Shown one piece after another: positions 47,923 through 57,006 of a DNA stretch of 64,000 bases. The stretch spans positions 1 through 64,000 of the forward strand of contig CAWJSX010000002.1 in NCBI GenBank assembly GCA_963845675.1. Reading direction: 5' to 3'. A model generated the notes under the pieces. It saw only the letters and a list, made by a program, of their open reading frames with translations. It ran no database searches and had not been told where the DNA came from. The translations under genes and the position numbers were made by a program. The stretch's first letter is position 1. The number at the start of each line of letters is the position of its first letter. The stretch is from CAWJMD01 sp963845675 (GTDB lineage Bacteria > Actinomycetota > Actinomycetes > Actinomycetales > CAWJMD01).

Positions 47923-50564
47923 AGCCCCTGACCTGCCGGAGGGACCTGACCACACTGTCGGCCCCTGAGCGGACGGCGTTGGTCAACGCGTTCCTCCAAC
48001 TCAGTACCGACGGGGGCTACGACAAGTACGCGGACCAGCACGACACCTACTTCGGGAACGCACACGGGAACCCGGGCTTCTACCCCTGGCATCGCGAGTT
48101 CCTGCGCAACATCGAGCTGGAGCTCCAGGCGATCGATCCGACGGTCGCGCTCCCCTACTGGGACTCCACCAAGGACCAGTCGACCAGCGCCCTGCCGTGG
48201 ACCGGAGACTTCATGGGCGGCACGGGCGACCCGGTCAGTGGCCCGTTCGCAGGGTGGGGGATCCGGCGGGCGCTCGCCGTCGGTGGGAGCCTGCCGACAG
48301 CGGCCGACATCGACGACGATCGAAACCTCACGCCGTACTCGAGTCACTGGGGACCCGCCGAGGATACGCACGGACCGCCCCACAACTGGGTCGGCGGCAA
48401 CATGCGCACGGCGCGGTCGCCCGAGGATCCGATCTTCTTCCTGCACCACTGCTTCGTCGACAAGTGGTGGTCGGACTGGCAACTCGCCCACCCCGGCGAG
48501 GACCCTTACCAGGGCAGCGGGTCATCGGCACCCACGGCTGCCATGCCACCGTGGGCGACGACCCCGAACGACGTGCTCGACGCCGTCGACCTCGACTACG
48601 TGTACGACACCGATCCGCCTCGCGCTGCGACCAACACCTCGCAGCTGAAGTTCATCGACGTTCCGGAGGGCGAGATCACCGTCCGCGGCATCGTCTTCGA
48701 CGTGGTCACGTGCAACGTCATCAACTTCAACGTCACAGCCGGGCCCGGCACCGACTTCGGTACCCCGTTCGGGACGTCGATCACGGTCGATCCGGGTACC
48801 GGGGCGGTGCGCGGCGAGGCGATCCTGTGGATCTCGTACCAAGGAACCACCGCCGGCGACACGGCTGGCGGCTCCGTGACCATCGAGTGCCCCGAGACCA
48901 GCGACTCGTGGACCGTGCCGATCACCGCCAACACCATCGCCCGGCCCACCGTCGGGGTCGCACTCGTGCTCGACCGCTCCGACAGCATGGATGCCGACGT
49001 CGGCAACGGGCAGAGCCGCAACGATCTCCTCAAGGACGCGGCAGGCGTGTTCGCCAACGTCATCCAGGACGAGAACGGGATCGGCATAGCGCATTTCGAC
49101 CACGACGCCGCACCCGTGATGACGATCGAGGAGGCGGGCCCGCCCCTGAGCGAGATGCCGTTCGGAACGGGGCGCGCGACGGCGATCGGGCACATCAACG
49201 CCCACACCCCGAACCCGAACGGCTTCACGTCGATCGGCGACGGTGTGATCGAGGGTGATGCTCTGCTGTCGGCGGCAGCCGCCCATTTCGACGAGACCGC
49301 GATGATCGTCTTCACCGACGGCAAGGAGAACCGGGCCCAGTACCTCGCCGACGTCTCGGACCTGATCGGCGACAAGGTGTTCGCGATCGGACTCGGCACC
49401 GCCCAGGATCTCAACGCTGCGGCCCTCGCCGAACTGTGCAACGGATCTGGGGGCGAGCTCCTGCTCACAGACACCATCGATCCCCAGGACGACTACTTCA
49501 AGCTGGCGAAGTACTACCTGCAGGTGTTGGCGGGCGTCACCAACGTCGACATCGTCACCGACCCCGAGGACCACATCAACATCGCAGAGACGCACCGAAT
49601 CCCGTTCGTCCTGAACGAGACCGACGTCAGCCACGACGTCGTGCTGCTGTCGCCGGTCGCGAATGTCGTGAGGATGGTGCTCGAGACACCGAACGGCGAC
49701 ATCGTTGATCCGGCGCTCGCCGCGACATCGGTCGGCGTCCGCTACGTGCCGGGTCCGACGTTCAGCTTCTACCGGGTTTCGCTCCCCGTGGTCTCACCGT
49801 CCGGCGACGCGGCGCGCGAGGGTGTCTGGCACGCCGTGCTGACGGTCGACCGTCGCTACTACAAGCGGTGGCTCAGCACGCTCCGCGACCAGCCGGGGAG
49901 ATCGAAGAGCGCTGCGGTGCACGGTATTCGCTACAACCTCAGCGTCTACGCGCTGTCGAACCTGCGACTCCGAGCCTCCCTCGCTCAGAACAGCTACGAG
50001 CCCGGTGCGACGCTCACCGTGCGCGCCGTACTCACCGAGTACGGACTGCCGCTCGCCGGCAACGCCGACACCGTGTGCCACCTCATCCGTCCCGACGGGA
50101 CGCAGACAGCGGTCCCGATGCCCGAGATCGAGCCCGGCGTATTCCAAGCCGACATCGCAGCCCAGTCGAACGGCGTCTACACCGGACGCGTCGTCGTCAC
50201 CGGCACAACGGCCCGCCACCGCCCGTTCACTCGCGAGCACACGGTCACCGGAGCGGTGTGGCGAGGCGGAGACGATCCCTCCCCCACGGGGGACGACGAC
50301 GATCGCGACACCCGGTGCGTGTGCGACCTGTTCCGCTGCGTGCTCGCGGCCAGCCCGGGCCTTCGTGAACGAGGGAAGGAGTGGGGAATCGATCTCGACC
50401 ACGTCCGCAAGTGTCTCGAACGCTGGTGTGCGTGCCGTGTCACGGATCAGCGGCCGTCAACACCGTCCCTGGCGAGGAGCGAACTCGCTCGCCTTGCCGA
50501 GGCGGAGCCCCGACTCGCCACCGTCCTGGCCGACCTGATGGACGCGCTGTCATCGCCACGATGA
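47919..50564 (+). CDS. Tyrosinase-von Willebrand A fusion protein
   Basis: 881 residues. Residues 1-250 form a tyrosinase (type 3 copper) domain: CuA His 41, 49 and 58 (QHDTYFGNAHG, FYPWHREFL), and CuB His 151, 155 and 177 (HGPPHNWVGG, DPIFFLHHCF). A beta domain follows. From about 345, VGVALVLDRSDSMDADVG carries the DxSxS MIDAS motif of a vWA domain, extending to VFAIGLGTAQDLNAAALAEL. Then come two beta-sandwich regions and a Cys-rich end (RCVCDLFRCVL, KCLERWCACRV). No signal peptide. The tyrosinase would oxidise phenols to quinones; the vWA part would bind a partner through Mg2+. The combination is unusual. Confidence 0.85.
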   Translation: MKPLTCRRDLTTLSAPERTALVNAFLQLSTDGGYDKYADQHDTYFGNAHGNPGFYPWHREFLRNIELELQAIDPTVALPYWDSTKDQSTSALPWTGDFMGGTGDPVSGPFAGWGIRRALAVGGSLPTAADIDDDRNLTPYSSHWGPAEDTHGPPHNWVGGNMRTARSPEDPIFFLHHCFVDKWWSDWQLAHPGEDPYQGSGSSAPTAAMPPWATTPNDVLDAVDLDYVYDTDPPRAATNTSQLKFIDVPEGEITVRGIVFDVVTCNVINFNVTAGPGTDFGTPFGTSITVDPGTGAVRGEAILWISYQGTTAGDTAGGSVTIECPETSDSWTVPITANTIARPTVGVALVLDRSDSMDADVGNGQSRNDLLKDAAGVFANVIQDENGIGIAHFDHDAAPVMTIEEAGPPLSEMPFGTGRATAIGHINAHTPNPNGFTSIGDGVIEGDALLSAAAAHFDETAMIVFTDGKENRAQYLADVSDLIGDKVFAIGLGTAQDLNAAALAELCNGSGGELLLTDTIDPQDDYFKLAKYYLQVLAGVTNVDIVTDPEDHINIAETHRIPFVLNETDVSHDVVLLSPVANVVRMVLETPNGDIVDPALAATSVGVRYVPGPTFSFYRVSLPVVSPSGDAAREGVWHAVLTVDRRYYKRWLSTLRDQPGRSKSAAVHGIRYNLSVYALSNLRLRASLAQNSYEPGATLTVRAVLTEYGLPLAGNADTVCHLIRPDGTQTAVPMPEIEPGVFQADIAAQSNGVYTGRVVVTGTTARHRPFTREHTVTGAVWRGGDDPSPTGDDDDRDTRCVCDLFRCVLAASPGLRERGKEWGIDLDHVRKCLERWCACRVTDQRPSTPSLARSELARLAEAEPRLATVLADLMDALSSPR

Positions 50565-51141
50565 CCGCCGCCGATCGGCTCGACGCACGCCCTCCGATCG
50601 CTGACAGTCCCTCGACATCGTCGACGACCCACGCTGCAGCGGTCGGCCAGAAGGGCGTCGCCAGACAGGGACTCAGGGTCGATGATGGGTCTGGGACGGA
50701 GGCGTCACTGGTGCCTTGCCGCGACCCGCAGGCGGTACGTCGACCCTCGCGAGATCAGGCCGGAGACCCCGTCCCTTCTTCCACCCCGGACCTCCACCGA
50801 ACCACCCGACACCGGCCGGTCCCCCAGTCAGGCGCCGCCTGTCGCTGGGTGCGTAGGGCGCTGACCTGCAGGAACACGGCTGCGCTGGTCTCCGGCGACA
50901 CCGTCCACCATGGCACTGGTCCGAACCCCAGTCCGCGGGCTGGGAGTTCGATCCCCACGGCGCCCACCAGTGCTTTTTCGGGCGCCGAATGGAGCGGACC
51001 CTCGCGCAGGTAGAACTGCACAGTCGCCACCGGCAGGAGCCGCGCTCGGCCAGCTCGAAGATCCACATGCCGCCATCTCGACATTGCCGTGAAACTACCC
51101 AACATTGTCGAGTGCAACTATCCAAGGTTGAGGAGCTCGAC
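50565..51141. other. Gap with a tRNA 3'-end-like relic
   Basis: Plus strand 50936-50969 reads through GAGTTCGATCCCCACGG to GGCGCCCACCA, which looks like a T-arm plus acceptor end with CCA. No matching 5' half or clean T stem is found upstream. tRNA 3' ends are common integration sites, so this may be an attachment-site relic. Upstream (50565-50930) I see nothing. Just before the next gene there is a 14-base direct repeat. Confidence 0.4.
51094..51130 (+). repeat. Direct repeat upstream of the small membrane protein
   Basis: ACTACCCAACATTG (51094-51107) and ACTATCCAAGGTTG (51117-51130) share 11 of 14 bases with a 23-base period, ending just before the Shine-Dalgarno of the gene at 51142. A possible two-site operator. 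Confidence 0.4.
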
Positions 51142-51558
51142 ATGGAACTGATCCTGAGCGATGAGTCGCGCGTGTTGGCGGGCATCTTGTTGATCGCGCT
51201 GGTCACCGTGGAGACCGGCGGGCTCTACCTGCTGAGCCTCGTGCGTGGCAACCAGCAAGCGACTCCGTTCCAGCTGGCCTTCGCCAGGGCCGGGCACGGC
51301 CACGCCGGAGTGCTGTTGTTGCTGGCGCTGCTGTGCCAACTGTTCGCCGAAGCCACCGACCAGACCGGTGTGCTCGACCTGCTGTCGCGTTCCGGCGTGG
51401 CGGTCTCGGCCCTGCTCATGCCCGGTGGCTTCTTCTTGTCGTCCATGGGTGCCGGGCGCGAGAAGCCCAACCGCCTGATCGTGCTTGTCTACGTCGGCGC
51501 CGGCCTGCTGGCGATCAGCCTGCTGAGCTTGGGGATAGGGCTGCTGACCGCACGCTGA
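51142..51558 (+). CDS. Small four-helix membrane protein
   Basis: 138 residues. ATG at 51142 has GAGGAG upstream. Predicted membrane segments are VLAGILLIALVTVETGGLYL, HAGVLLLLALLCQLFAE, SGVAVSALLMPGGFFLSSMG and LIVLVYVGAGLLAISLLSLG. FARAGHGHAGVL holds two His residues between helices one and two. Similar small proteins are common in actinobacteria without known role. A direct repeat lies upstream. Confidence 0.75.
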   Translation: MELILSDESRVLAGILLIALVTVETGGLYLLSLVRGNQQATPFQLAFARAGHGHAGVLLLLALLCQLFAEATDQTGVLDLLSRSGVAVSALLMPGGFFLSSMGAGREKPNRLIVLVYVGAGLLAISLLSLGIGLLTAR

Positions 51559-51858
51559 GCAGCTCGGGGACCCGGTCCGCCTTGCGGATCACCCGCGAGA
51601 TGATCGGTGAGCGAAGTCCTGGCGGTCAGCGGCCGACGCAGGGCCTGGCACTGAGCAGGATCCGCCGCCGGCCCGCACGTGTTGGACCGGTTGGACGTCC
51701 TCGCCCTGCACACCACGGCCCGGTGCAGGCGCCTGTGGCGCGGTCCACGACGTCCTGGCTGCCGCTGTGAAGCACGGGCGGTCCGGTGCATCACCCTTCG
51801 GGGGCCCTTTTTTGCGAGCAGGGCTCCGCCGGCTGCGTGGACGTCATAGCGTGCGCGC
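51559..51858. other. Intergenic, possible terminator near 51800
   Basis: A small CCC-TTC-GGG hairpin followed by GGCCC and six T (about 51790-51812) may be a weak intrinsic terminator. Nothing else is supported. Confidence 0.3.
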
Positions 51859-52551
51859 ATGGCGGTGATGGGGCATGACCAGGCGGTACTGGCGGCGATG
51901 GTGCTGCTGAACGAGATGCGGACCGAGCGGGCGCTGCGTGAGGTGAACGCCGGGGCCATCAAGCAGGTGGCGGACTTGGCGCAGATGTCGGTGGCCGACC
52001 TGGTCGCGCAGTCGTTCGCGGCGCCGCCGCCGCCATTGACGCCGGAGCAGACGAAGGCCGCCGTTGACGTGATCCTGTCGGCGGTGGAACTGCCGGACGG
52101 TCAGGCGTTCGGGCAGAGCCAGTACCGGCAGCTGCCGGCGACGCCATGGCCGGGGGCGCGCGCGCAACCTGCCGCGGCCCCTCGGCCCAGGCTGCGGATC
52201 CCCGGGGCCGACACGGTCGCCGGTGGCGGCGGCGTAGGGCGGCGCCGGAGCCCGAAGAACCCGCACCGGCCGGACTGGAAGGTGGACCCGTTCGGTTTCG
52301 CCTCAGACATCGTCGCGGCCTGGATGTACCCGCAGATCGGCCACCAGGTGCGGATGAGCCGGTTCCCGTGGTGGTGGGGCAAGGTCGACGGCGGACCGGC
52401 GGAGATCAAGAGCCACCTCGAGTGGGAGATGAACGTCGTCCGGGCGTGGCGGTTCGGGAACGCGCAGCAGAAGCAGACCGCGCTGGCGAACCTGTCCGCG
52501 GCATGGCAGTGGGTGAACGAGAACCAGGTCGGCCCGAACCGGTCGGTCTGA
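51859..52551 (+). CDS. Hypothetical protein, 230 residues
   Basis: Helical N-terminus (AAMVLLNEMRTERALREVNA, IKQVADLAQMSVADLVAQSF), a Pro-rich middle (about 85-130), and a Trp-rich C-terminal part (FASDIVAAWMYPQIGHQVRM, RFPWWWGKVDGGPAEIKSHL, EMNVVRAWRFGNAQQKQTAL). Codon use is typical of the window, so it is probably real. No family recognised; no signal peptide or membrane segment. Confidence 0.6.
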   Translation: MAVMGHDQAVLAAMVLLNEMRTERALREVNAGAIKQVADLAQMSVADLVAQSFAAPPPPLTPEQTKAAVDVILSAVELPDGQAFGQSQYRQLPATPWPGARAQPAAAPRPRLRIPGADTVAGGGGVGRRRSPKNPHRPDWKVDPFGFASDIVAAWMYPQIGHQVRMSRFPWWWGKVDGGPAEIKSHLEWEMNVVRAWRFGNAQQKQTALANLSAAWQWVNENQVGPNRSV

Positions 52552-52614
52552 CCTGCCCGTCCCGGCACACCTGGCGGGTGTGGCGAACCAGCAGTGCTGC
52601 ACGGGTCGTCGCCC

Positions 52615-53628
52615 TCAGCGGCGAAGGAACCTGGCCGGTAGGCGCCCGGCCTCAACCATCCACGCAAGGGTGTCGCGCACCGAGTCCTCGAACGGTCGGG
52701 CCGCGACGCCGAGTTCCCGCTCCGTGGTGGACGAGTCGAAGCGGGTGTCGCGCAGGGCGATCTCGACACCCTCGCGGTCGGCGGGGTAGCGCCAGCCCGT
52801 CGGCAGCCGCGACTGCACGGCGTCGACGGCGCGCGTCGTCGCGACCGCAACGGGAGGGGGCAGCGGTATGTGCGGACGCCGCCGGCCGGTGGCAGCGGAC
52901 ACCGCGGCGAACAGCTGTCGCCCGGTCACGTGGTGGCCGGGCACGACGCAACGTCGCGGGCCCCGGCCCTTCTCCACGACTCCCGCCACGACGGCGGCGG
53001 TGTCGCGGACGTCGACCGAGTGCAGACCACCGGAGGGCCAGAGCGGGAACAGCCCCCGTGCCACCCAGGCCAGCCGGACGGTCTGCTCGCCGCGGTAGGG
53101 GTCGCGCGGCCCGTAGACGGCCCCGGGATACACGATCGCGACCGGCTGGCCGGCAGCTTGCAGCTCGCGGGCGACTTCCTCCGCGGCGACCTTGGAGCGG
53201 CTGTAGGGCAGCGGGATGTCACCGAGCGGCAGTTCGGGGCTGGAGCCGCCGTGACGGGTCAGGGCCACCGTGCTCGAGATGTACACCACCGGATCACAGC
53301 CCTGTTCGAGCGCCTTGGTCAGCACGAGCCGGGCAGCCGCGGCGTTGGTGTCGAGCATCTCCGCCGACCGACGCGGGTCGAAGGTGAAGACCGCGGCTGC
53401 GTGCACCACCGCGTCGCGGTCGTCGAGCGCCCGGGTCACCGCATCGGCGTCCAACACGTCGCCGACGACCACGGCCTCGGGCCCGATCTCCACGTCGTGG
53501 GGGCCGAAGGTGGCCGCCACCTGCTCCCGCCGACGGACCAGCAGCCGGACGTCGTGCCCCCGCTCGAGCAGGGCCAGGACGATGTGGGAGCCCACGAAGC
53601 CGGTGCCGCCAGTCACGAGGATGCGCAT
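52615..53628 (-). CDS. NAD(P)-dependent epimerase/dehydratase (extended SDR)
   Basis: 337 residues. The start MRILVTGGTGFVGSHIVLAL contains the Rossmann motif GxxGxxG. SSTVALTRHGG and the YSRSK catalytic Tyr/Lys pair (PLPYSRSKVAAEEV) complete the extended SDR signature. VYGPRDPYRGEQTVRL is the substrate-side motif. These enzymes act on nucleotide sugars or hydroxysteroids; substrate unknown. The ATG at 53628 is chosen over the longer frame because it starts the Rossmann fold directly. Confidence 0.9.
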   Translation of the reverse strand: MRILVTGGTGFVGSHIVLALLERGHDVRLLVRRREQVAATFGPHDVEIGPEAVVVGDVLDADAVTRALDDRDAVVHAAAVFTFDPRRSAEMLDTNAAAARLVLTKALEQGCDPVVYISSTVALTRHGGSSPELPLGDIPLPYSRSKVAAEEVARELQAAGQPVAIVYPGAVYGPRDPYRGEQTVRLAWVARGLFPLWPSGGLHSVDVRDTAAVVAGVVEKGRGPRRCVVPGHHVTGRQLFAAVSAATGRRRPHIPLPPPVAVATTRAVDAVQSRLPTGWRYPADREGVEIALRDTRFDSSTTERELGVAARPFEDSVRDTLAWMVEAGRLPARFLRR

Positions 53629-53737
53629 CGCCTGAGGCTCGCGGTCGGCGGCGCACCCGTCAACCAGGCGGCTCGACCGAGCCGCGCGACGGCTCGGTCC
53701 CGATGTCCCGGAAGGGCACACACTCGGATGAGGACCG

Positions 53738-54235
53738 CTAGGCGCGCTGTACCTGATCGAGGCGTGCAGCGAGCTTGTCGAGCGCCATCGCCCATCCGGC
53801 GGCACCCGGGGATTCGGCGGGAACCCCTGCGTGGGTCAGGACCATCTTGGTGCCGCCATCGACGTGCTCGAGCTCGACACTCACTTCGGTCGTGGTCGGG
53901 TGACCCGCGGGCATGCCCATCTGCTCCGCTGACATCACGTTGCCCTGCTCGTCGGACATGGAGTCGGTGTAGACGAGGCGCTGGTTCTCAACGACCTCGA
54001 GGTACTCGCCGGTGAACCACATCTTCATCGTGCCGTCCGGCGTCGTCATCTCCATGCACAGCAAGCGGATGCCGCCCACACGCACATCCATCGTGGCCAC
54101 GGGGATGGTCGCCCCGCCGGGGCCGTACCACGCTGCGAGGTGGTCCGGTTCTGTCCACATCCTCCAGATCAGATCCGCCGGCGCTCTGAGAGTCCGCTCG
54201 ATCACCATGCTCTGGCCGCCGCTGTCATCCGTCAT
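53738..54235 (-). CDS. SRPBCC/AHSA1-family protein
   Basis: 165 residues from the Met of MTDDSGGQ. MVIERTLRAPADLIWRMWTE, PDHLAAWYGPGGATIPVATM, YLEVVENQRLVYTDSMSDEQ and the closing GWAMALDKLAARLDQV form the START-like AHSA1 fold, a hydrophobic-ligand pocket. Members often follow ArsR regulators, but none is here. Ligand unknown. A longer start at 54274 is possible. Confidence 0.85.
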   Translation of the reverse strand: MTDDSGGQSMVIERTLRAPADLIWRMWTEPDHLAAWYGPGGATIPVATMDVRVGGIRLLCMEMTTPDGTMKMWFTGEYLEVVENQRLVYTDSMSDEQGNVMSAEQMGMPAGHPTTTEVSVELEHVDGGTKMVLTHAGVPAESPGAAGWAMALDKLAARLDQVQRA

Positions 54236-54370
54236 CGGGACCGCCTGTCTCTCGATGTTGGTGGTCCTGCCCAAGGTACGTGTCCATCCGGTCGAAGGGC
54301 GCCTCCCAGATGGGTCGGTACCGCGTCGACCGTGGCAAGGCAGGCTCTACACACACGATGACCACCCGGC

Positions 54371-55246
54371 CTACAGCCCGAGCATGAAGGCGTTGCGGAC
54401 GGCGTCGATGACGGCATGCGCCAGGCCCGGGCCGGCCAGGTTGCGGTGACGTCGCCACGCGATCGACAGGGGCACACCGATCAGGACGTGCACGACGACG
54501 AGCTCCACCACCAGCAGCGGCAACGGCAACGAGAGCCCGCTCGCAACCGGAAGGTGCCACAGCCCCCACAGTGCGGAGACGAAGACGGCGGACTGCCATC
54601 CGCGAAGCTCACCGTCGTGGTGCACGTGGGCGTCGAGGGCTCCACGGAACGCGACCTCTTCGAGCAGGAACGTGGCCGGGAAGTACAAGGCGGTGTATGT
54701 GGCGATCGCGGAAACCGCCGCCATCGCTGGGAGCGGTGTCCCGGTGGCGATGTGCAGCACCCCGTACACGATCGCCATGCCGCCCGCCCCGACGGCAATC
54801 GGTAGGGCTGCTGAACGCAGCGCAGCGAGCCACGAGCTGGCGCGCAGCGAGAACGCGGCGCAGACGGCGCCGGCCATGGCTGCTAGGTACCAGCCGAGCA
54901 GGGTCCAGTCGCCCACCGCCAGAGCCTGTGCGGCGTGGTACCCGGGGACGATGGCCAGAACCACTGCGATCGCAGCACCCTGCCTACCCAGCGCGAACCG
55001 GGTTGTGTCGGCAGCGAACAGCTCGCGCAGCGGCCGGCGGCGCACGAGCAGCTGGAAGCCGATGGTCAGCGGGATTCCCAGGAGCAGGTAGCCGTTGTCG
55101 CCGATGGGCAGCAGGTAGCCTGCGGCCACCCAGATGCCCACGAACGCAACCCCTTCGATGATGCGCCGGCGCCTGGACGTAGGGGCGCCCGGCTGCCGGG
55201 CTTCCCGAGTGGCGTTGCCCAGGGGGCTGGGGTGGTGGATGGTCAT
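54371..55246 (-). CDS. CPBP-family intramembrane metalloprotease
   Basis: 291 residues with about eight membrane helices. The family motifs are present in order: EE in FLLEEVAFRGALDAH, the WGLWHLP His, and HAVIDAVRNAF. CPBP (Rce1/abi-type) proteases cleave membrane-near substrates and are often linked to bacteriocin self-protection. ATG at 55246 has GGAG nine bases upstream; ATG at 55255 is too close to it. The hydrolase gene starts further upstream on the same strand, 92 bases away. Confidence 0.88.
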   Translation of the reverse strand: MTIHHPSPLGNATREARQPGAPTSRRRRIIEGVAFVGIWVAAGYLLPIGDNGYLLLGIPLTIGFQLLVRRRPLRELFAADTTRFALGRQGAAIAVVLAIVPGYHAAQALAVGDWTLLGWYLAAMAGAVCAAFSLRASSWLAALRSAALPIAVGAGGMAIVYGVLHIATGTPLPAMAAVSAIATYTALYFPATFLLEEVAFRGALDAHVHHDGELRGWQSAVFVSALWGLWHLPVASGLSLPLPLLVVELVVVHVLIGVPLSIAWRRHRNLAGPGLAHAVIDAVRNAFMLGL

Positions 55247-55337
55247 CACAGTCATCTCCGTTCTGCGTACGCGTGTGCCACGTGGTGGGTTGTGGCTCTT
55301 CGCATCTGGCGCGTACGACGCCGGCGAGGGCGAGTCT

Positions 55338-56714
55338 CTACCGGGCGGGGAGCGGGGTCTGCGTGCGGGCCCAGGCGACGACGTCGCTGATGGCCTGGAC
55401 CGCCGCGACAGCGCTGGCGGTGTCGTCGAGCACGGCCGCGTGGGTGACGTCGACGACACTGTGCGAGCTGTTGCTGGACAGGGTGGCCAACTGGTCCTGG
55501 GCGCTCCCCCAGCCGGGCGTCCTGGTCAGCTCGTCCTGGCTGGTGAGCACGACCAGCGGCTTGGCGCCGAGGGTGGTCAGCGCTTGTGCCTGACGCATCG
55601 CGGTCTGCAGCTGTCCCTGTTCGTCGCGCACGTTGGTCAGGCCGCGAGGGCTCGCAGAGAACGACGCGACCTGGGCCGCCGCTGGTGAGGGCAGCGTGGA
55701 CGCCGACGACGCGAGCTGTCCCAGTCCCGTGCGGGCCACGGTCGGCAACATGGCGACGACTCGCCCCATGACCGCGGACGTCGCGGCGAAGGAGGGCACA
55801 AGCTCCACCTGACGTGGACTCGAGCTGTCGAGCAGGACCATTCCCGAGACCTCGTCGGGGTAGGTCGCGGCGTAGTTCAGTCCGTACACGCCACCGCTCG
55901 AGTGCCCGACGAGCACGAACGGGCCGCTCTCGTGGGCAGACTCGAGCAAGGCGTGCAGGTCCCGTGCCGTCTGGGTCCCGTCCGCGGGGTGCGGCGAACT
56001 GTCGCTCCAGCCCTGCCCGGCGCGGTCGTAGGCGCACACGCGGGTGGTCCGGGCGACGGTCGGCGCGATGCGCGCCCAGTACGGCGACATCTCCCCCATG
56101 CCACCGACCAGCACGACGGTCGGGCTCCCGCTTCCGGTGCAGTCGAGGTGCAGCCGGTACCCGCCGACGTCGTGCAGCTGCCCAGGCATGGCGTGGTTGT
56201 CGGCGTCGCGAGCCAGCGCAACGCTCTCGTAGGCGCCGCCGACGCCGGCGAGGAGCAGAGCGCCCAGGACTGGGGCCACCGTCCACAGCTGCCGGCTGTC
56301 CAGGTCCCTCCAGCTCTGGCGTGCCATCCATGCGGTGAGAAGGAGCAGGAGCGGCGGCCACACCCAGCCGGCAGCCGTCAACGCGGCGTTGCCGGGCGCG
56401 AGCACCATCAGGGCCAGACCGGTCAGGGACATCGCCACGGCAGGCACGAGCGCCCAGCGCAAGGGGCGGCTCGTCAACCGCGCGGACAGGACCGCGAGCA
56501 TGGCCCAGCCGGCACTCGCTCCGAGGAGTGCCATCGCGGTGACGACGTACTCCTCGGCACCGCCCGCGACACCGACGGTGAGGATGAGCATGAGCAGGGC
56601 ACCCGCGCCGAGGGAGCCTGCGATGACCCGCTTGACGGGTCCGCTGTGGGAGCGGGCTCCCCGGTCGACGACACTGCCCTCGGGCCGGGCTCCTGCGGTG
56701 CGGGTGATGGTCAT
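55338..56714 (-). CDS. Membrane-anchored alpha/beta hydrolase
   Basis: 458 residues. The N-terminal 190 residues hold five hydrophobic segments (from VIAGSLGAGALLMLILTVGV to LWTVAPVLGALLLAGVGG). The catalytic domain starts at LHDVGGYRLHLDCTGSGSPT, with oxyanion VLVGGMGEMS, CAYDRAGQGWS and nucleophile elbow GHSSGG. Asp in TSQDEL and His in SSHSVVDVTH are candidate remaining triad members. The catalytic part faces outside or inside depending on topology. ATG at 56714 has AAGGA upstream. Probably an esterase or lipase-like enzyme. Confidence 0.85.
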   Translation of the reverse strand: MTITRTAGARPEGSVVDRGARSHSGPVKRVIAGSLGAGALLMLILTVGVAGGAEEYVVTAMALLGASAGWAMLAVLSARLTSRPLRWALVPAVAMSLTGLALMVLAPGNAALTAAGWVWPPLLLLLTAWMARQSWRDLDSRQLWTVAPVLGALLLAGVGGAYESVALARDADNHAMPGQLHDVGGYRLHLDCTGSGSPTVVLVGGMGEMSPYWARIAPTVARTTRVCAYDRAGQGWSDSSPHPADGTQTARDLHALLESAHESGPFVLVGHSSGGVYGLNYAATYPDEVSGMVLLDSSSPRQVELVPSFAATSAVMGRVVAMLPTVARTGLGQLASSASTLPSPAAAQVASFSASPRGLTNVRDEQGQLQTAMRQAQALTTLGAKPLVVLTSQDELTRTPGWGSAQDQLATLSSNSSHSVVDVTHAAVLDDTASAVAAVQAISDVVAWARTQTPLPAR

Positions 56715-57006
56715 GGCGAGTCCTTCTTGGGTGGTCCGGTCGGTGCTAGGACCCTGCCTGCCACCATGGACTGCTCGCACCGGCACAATGGCCGGGATCG
56801 GTCCACGAATCGCCGGACGGGACTGCGGCGAGAAGAGCAAGGGCTGGTCGAGCTGCGCGCGCAGGAGCCGGGTGCTGGCGATGGAGATCGAGAACCTCGA
56901 ACGCGTCAGAGCCTTCGCCCCCCGGCTAGGACACCGTGCCGGGTGAGGTCGTCACGTCATCGCGACGAGAGGTCACGACGCCGGCGGAGCAGTCGAGGGT
57001 CGTCAG

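Noticed and set aside
50755..51117. Minus-strand peptide with APWGSNSQPADWG-like sequence as a gene
   Set aside because: Such peptides are typical spurious translations of tRNA 3' ends read in antisense.
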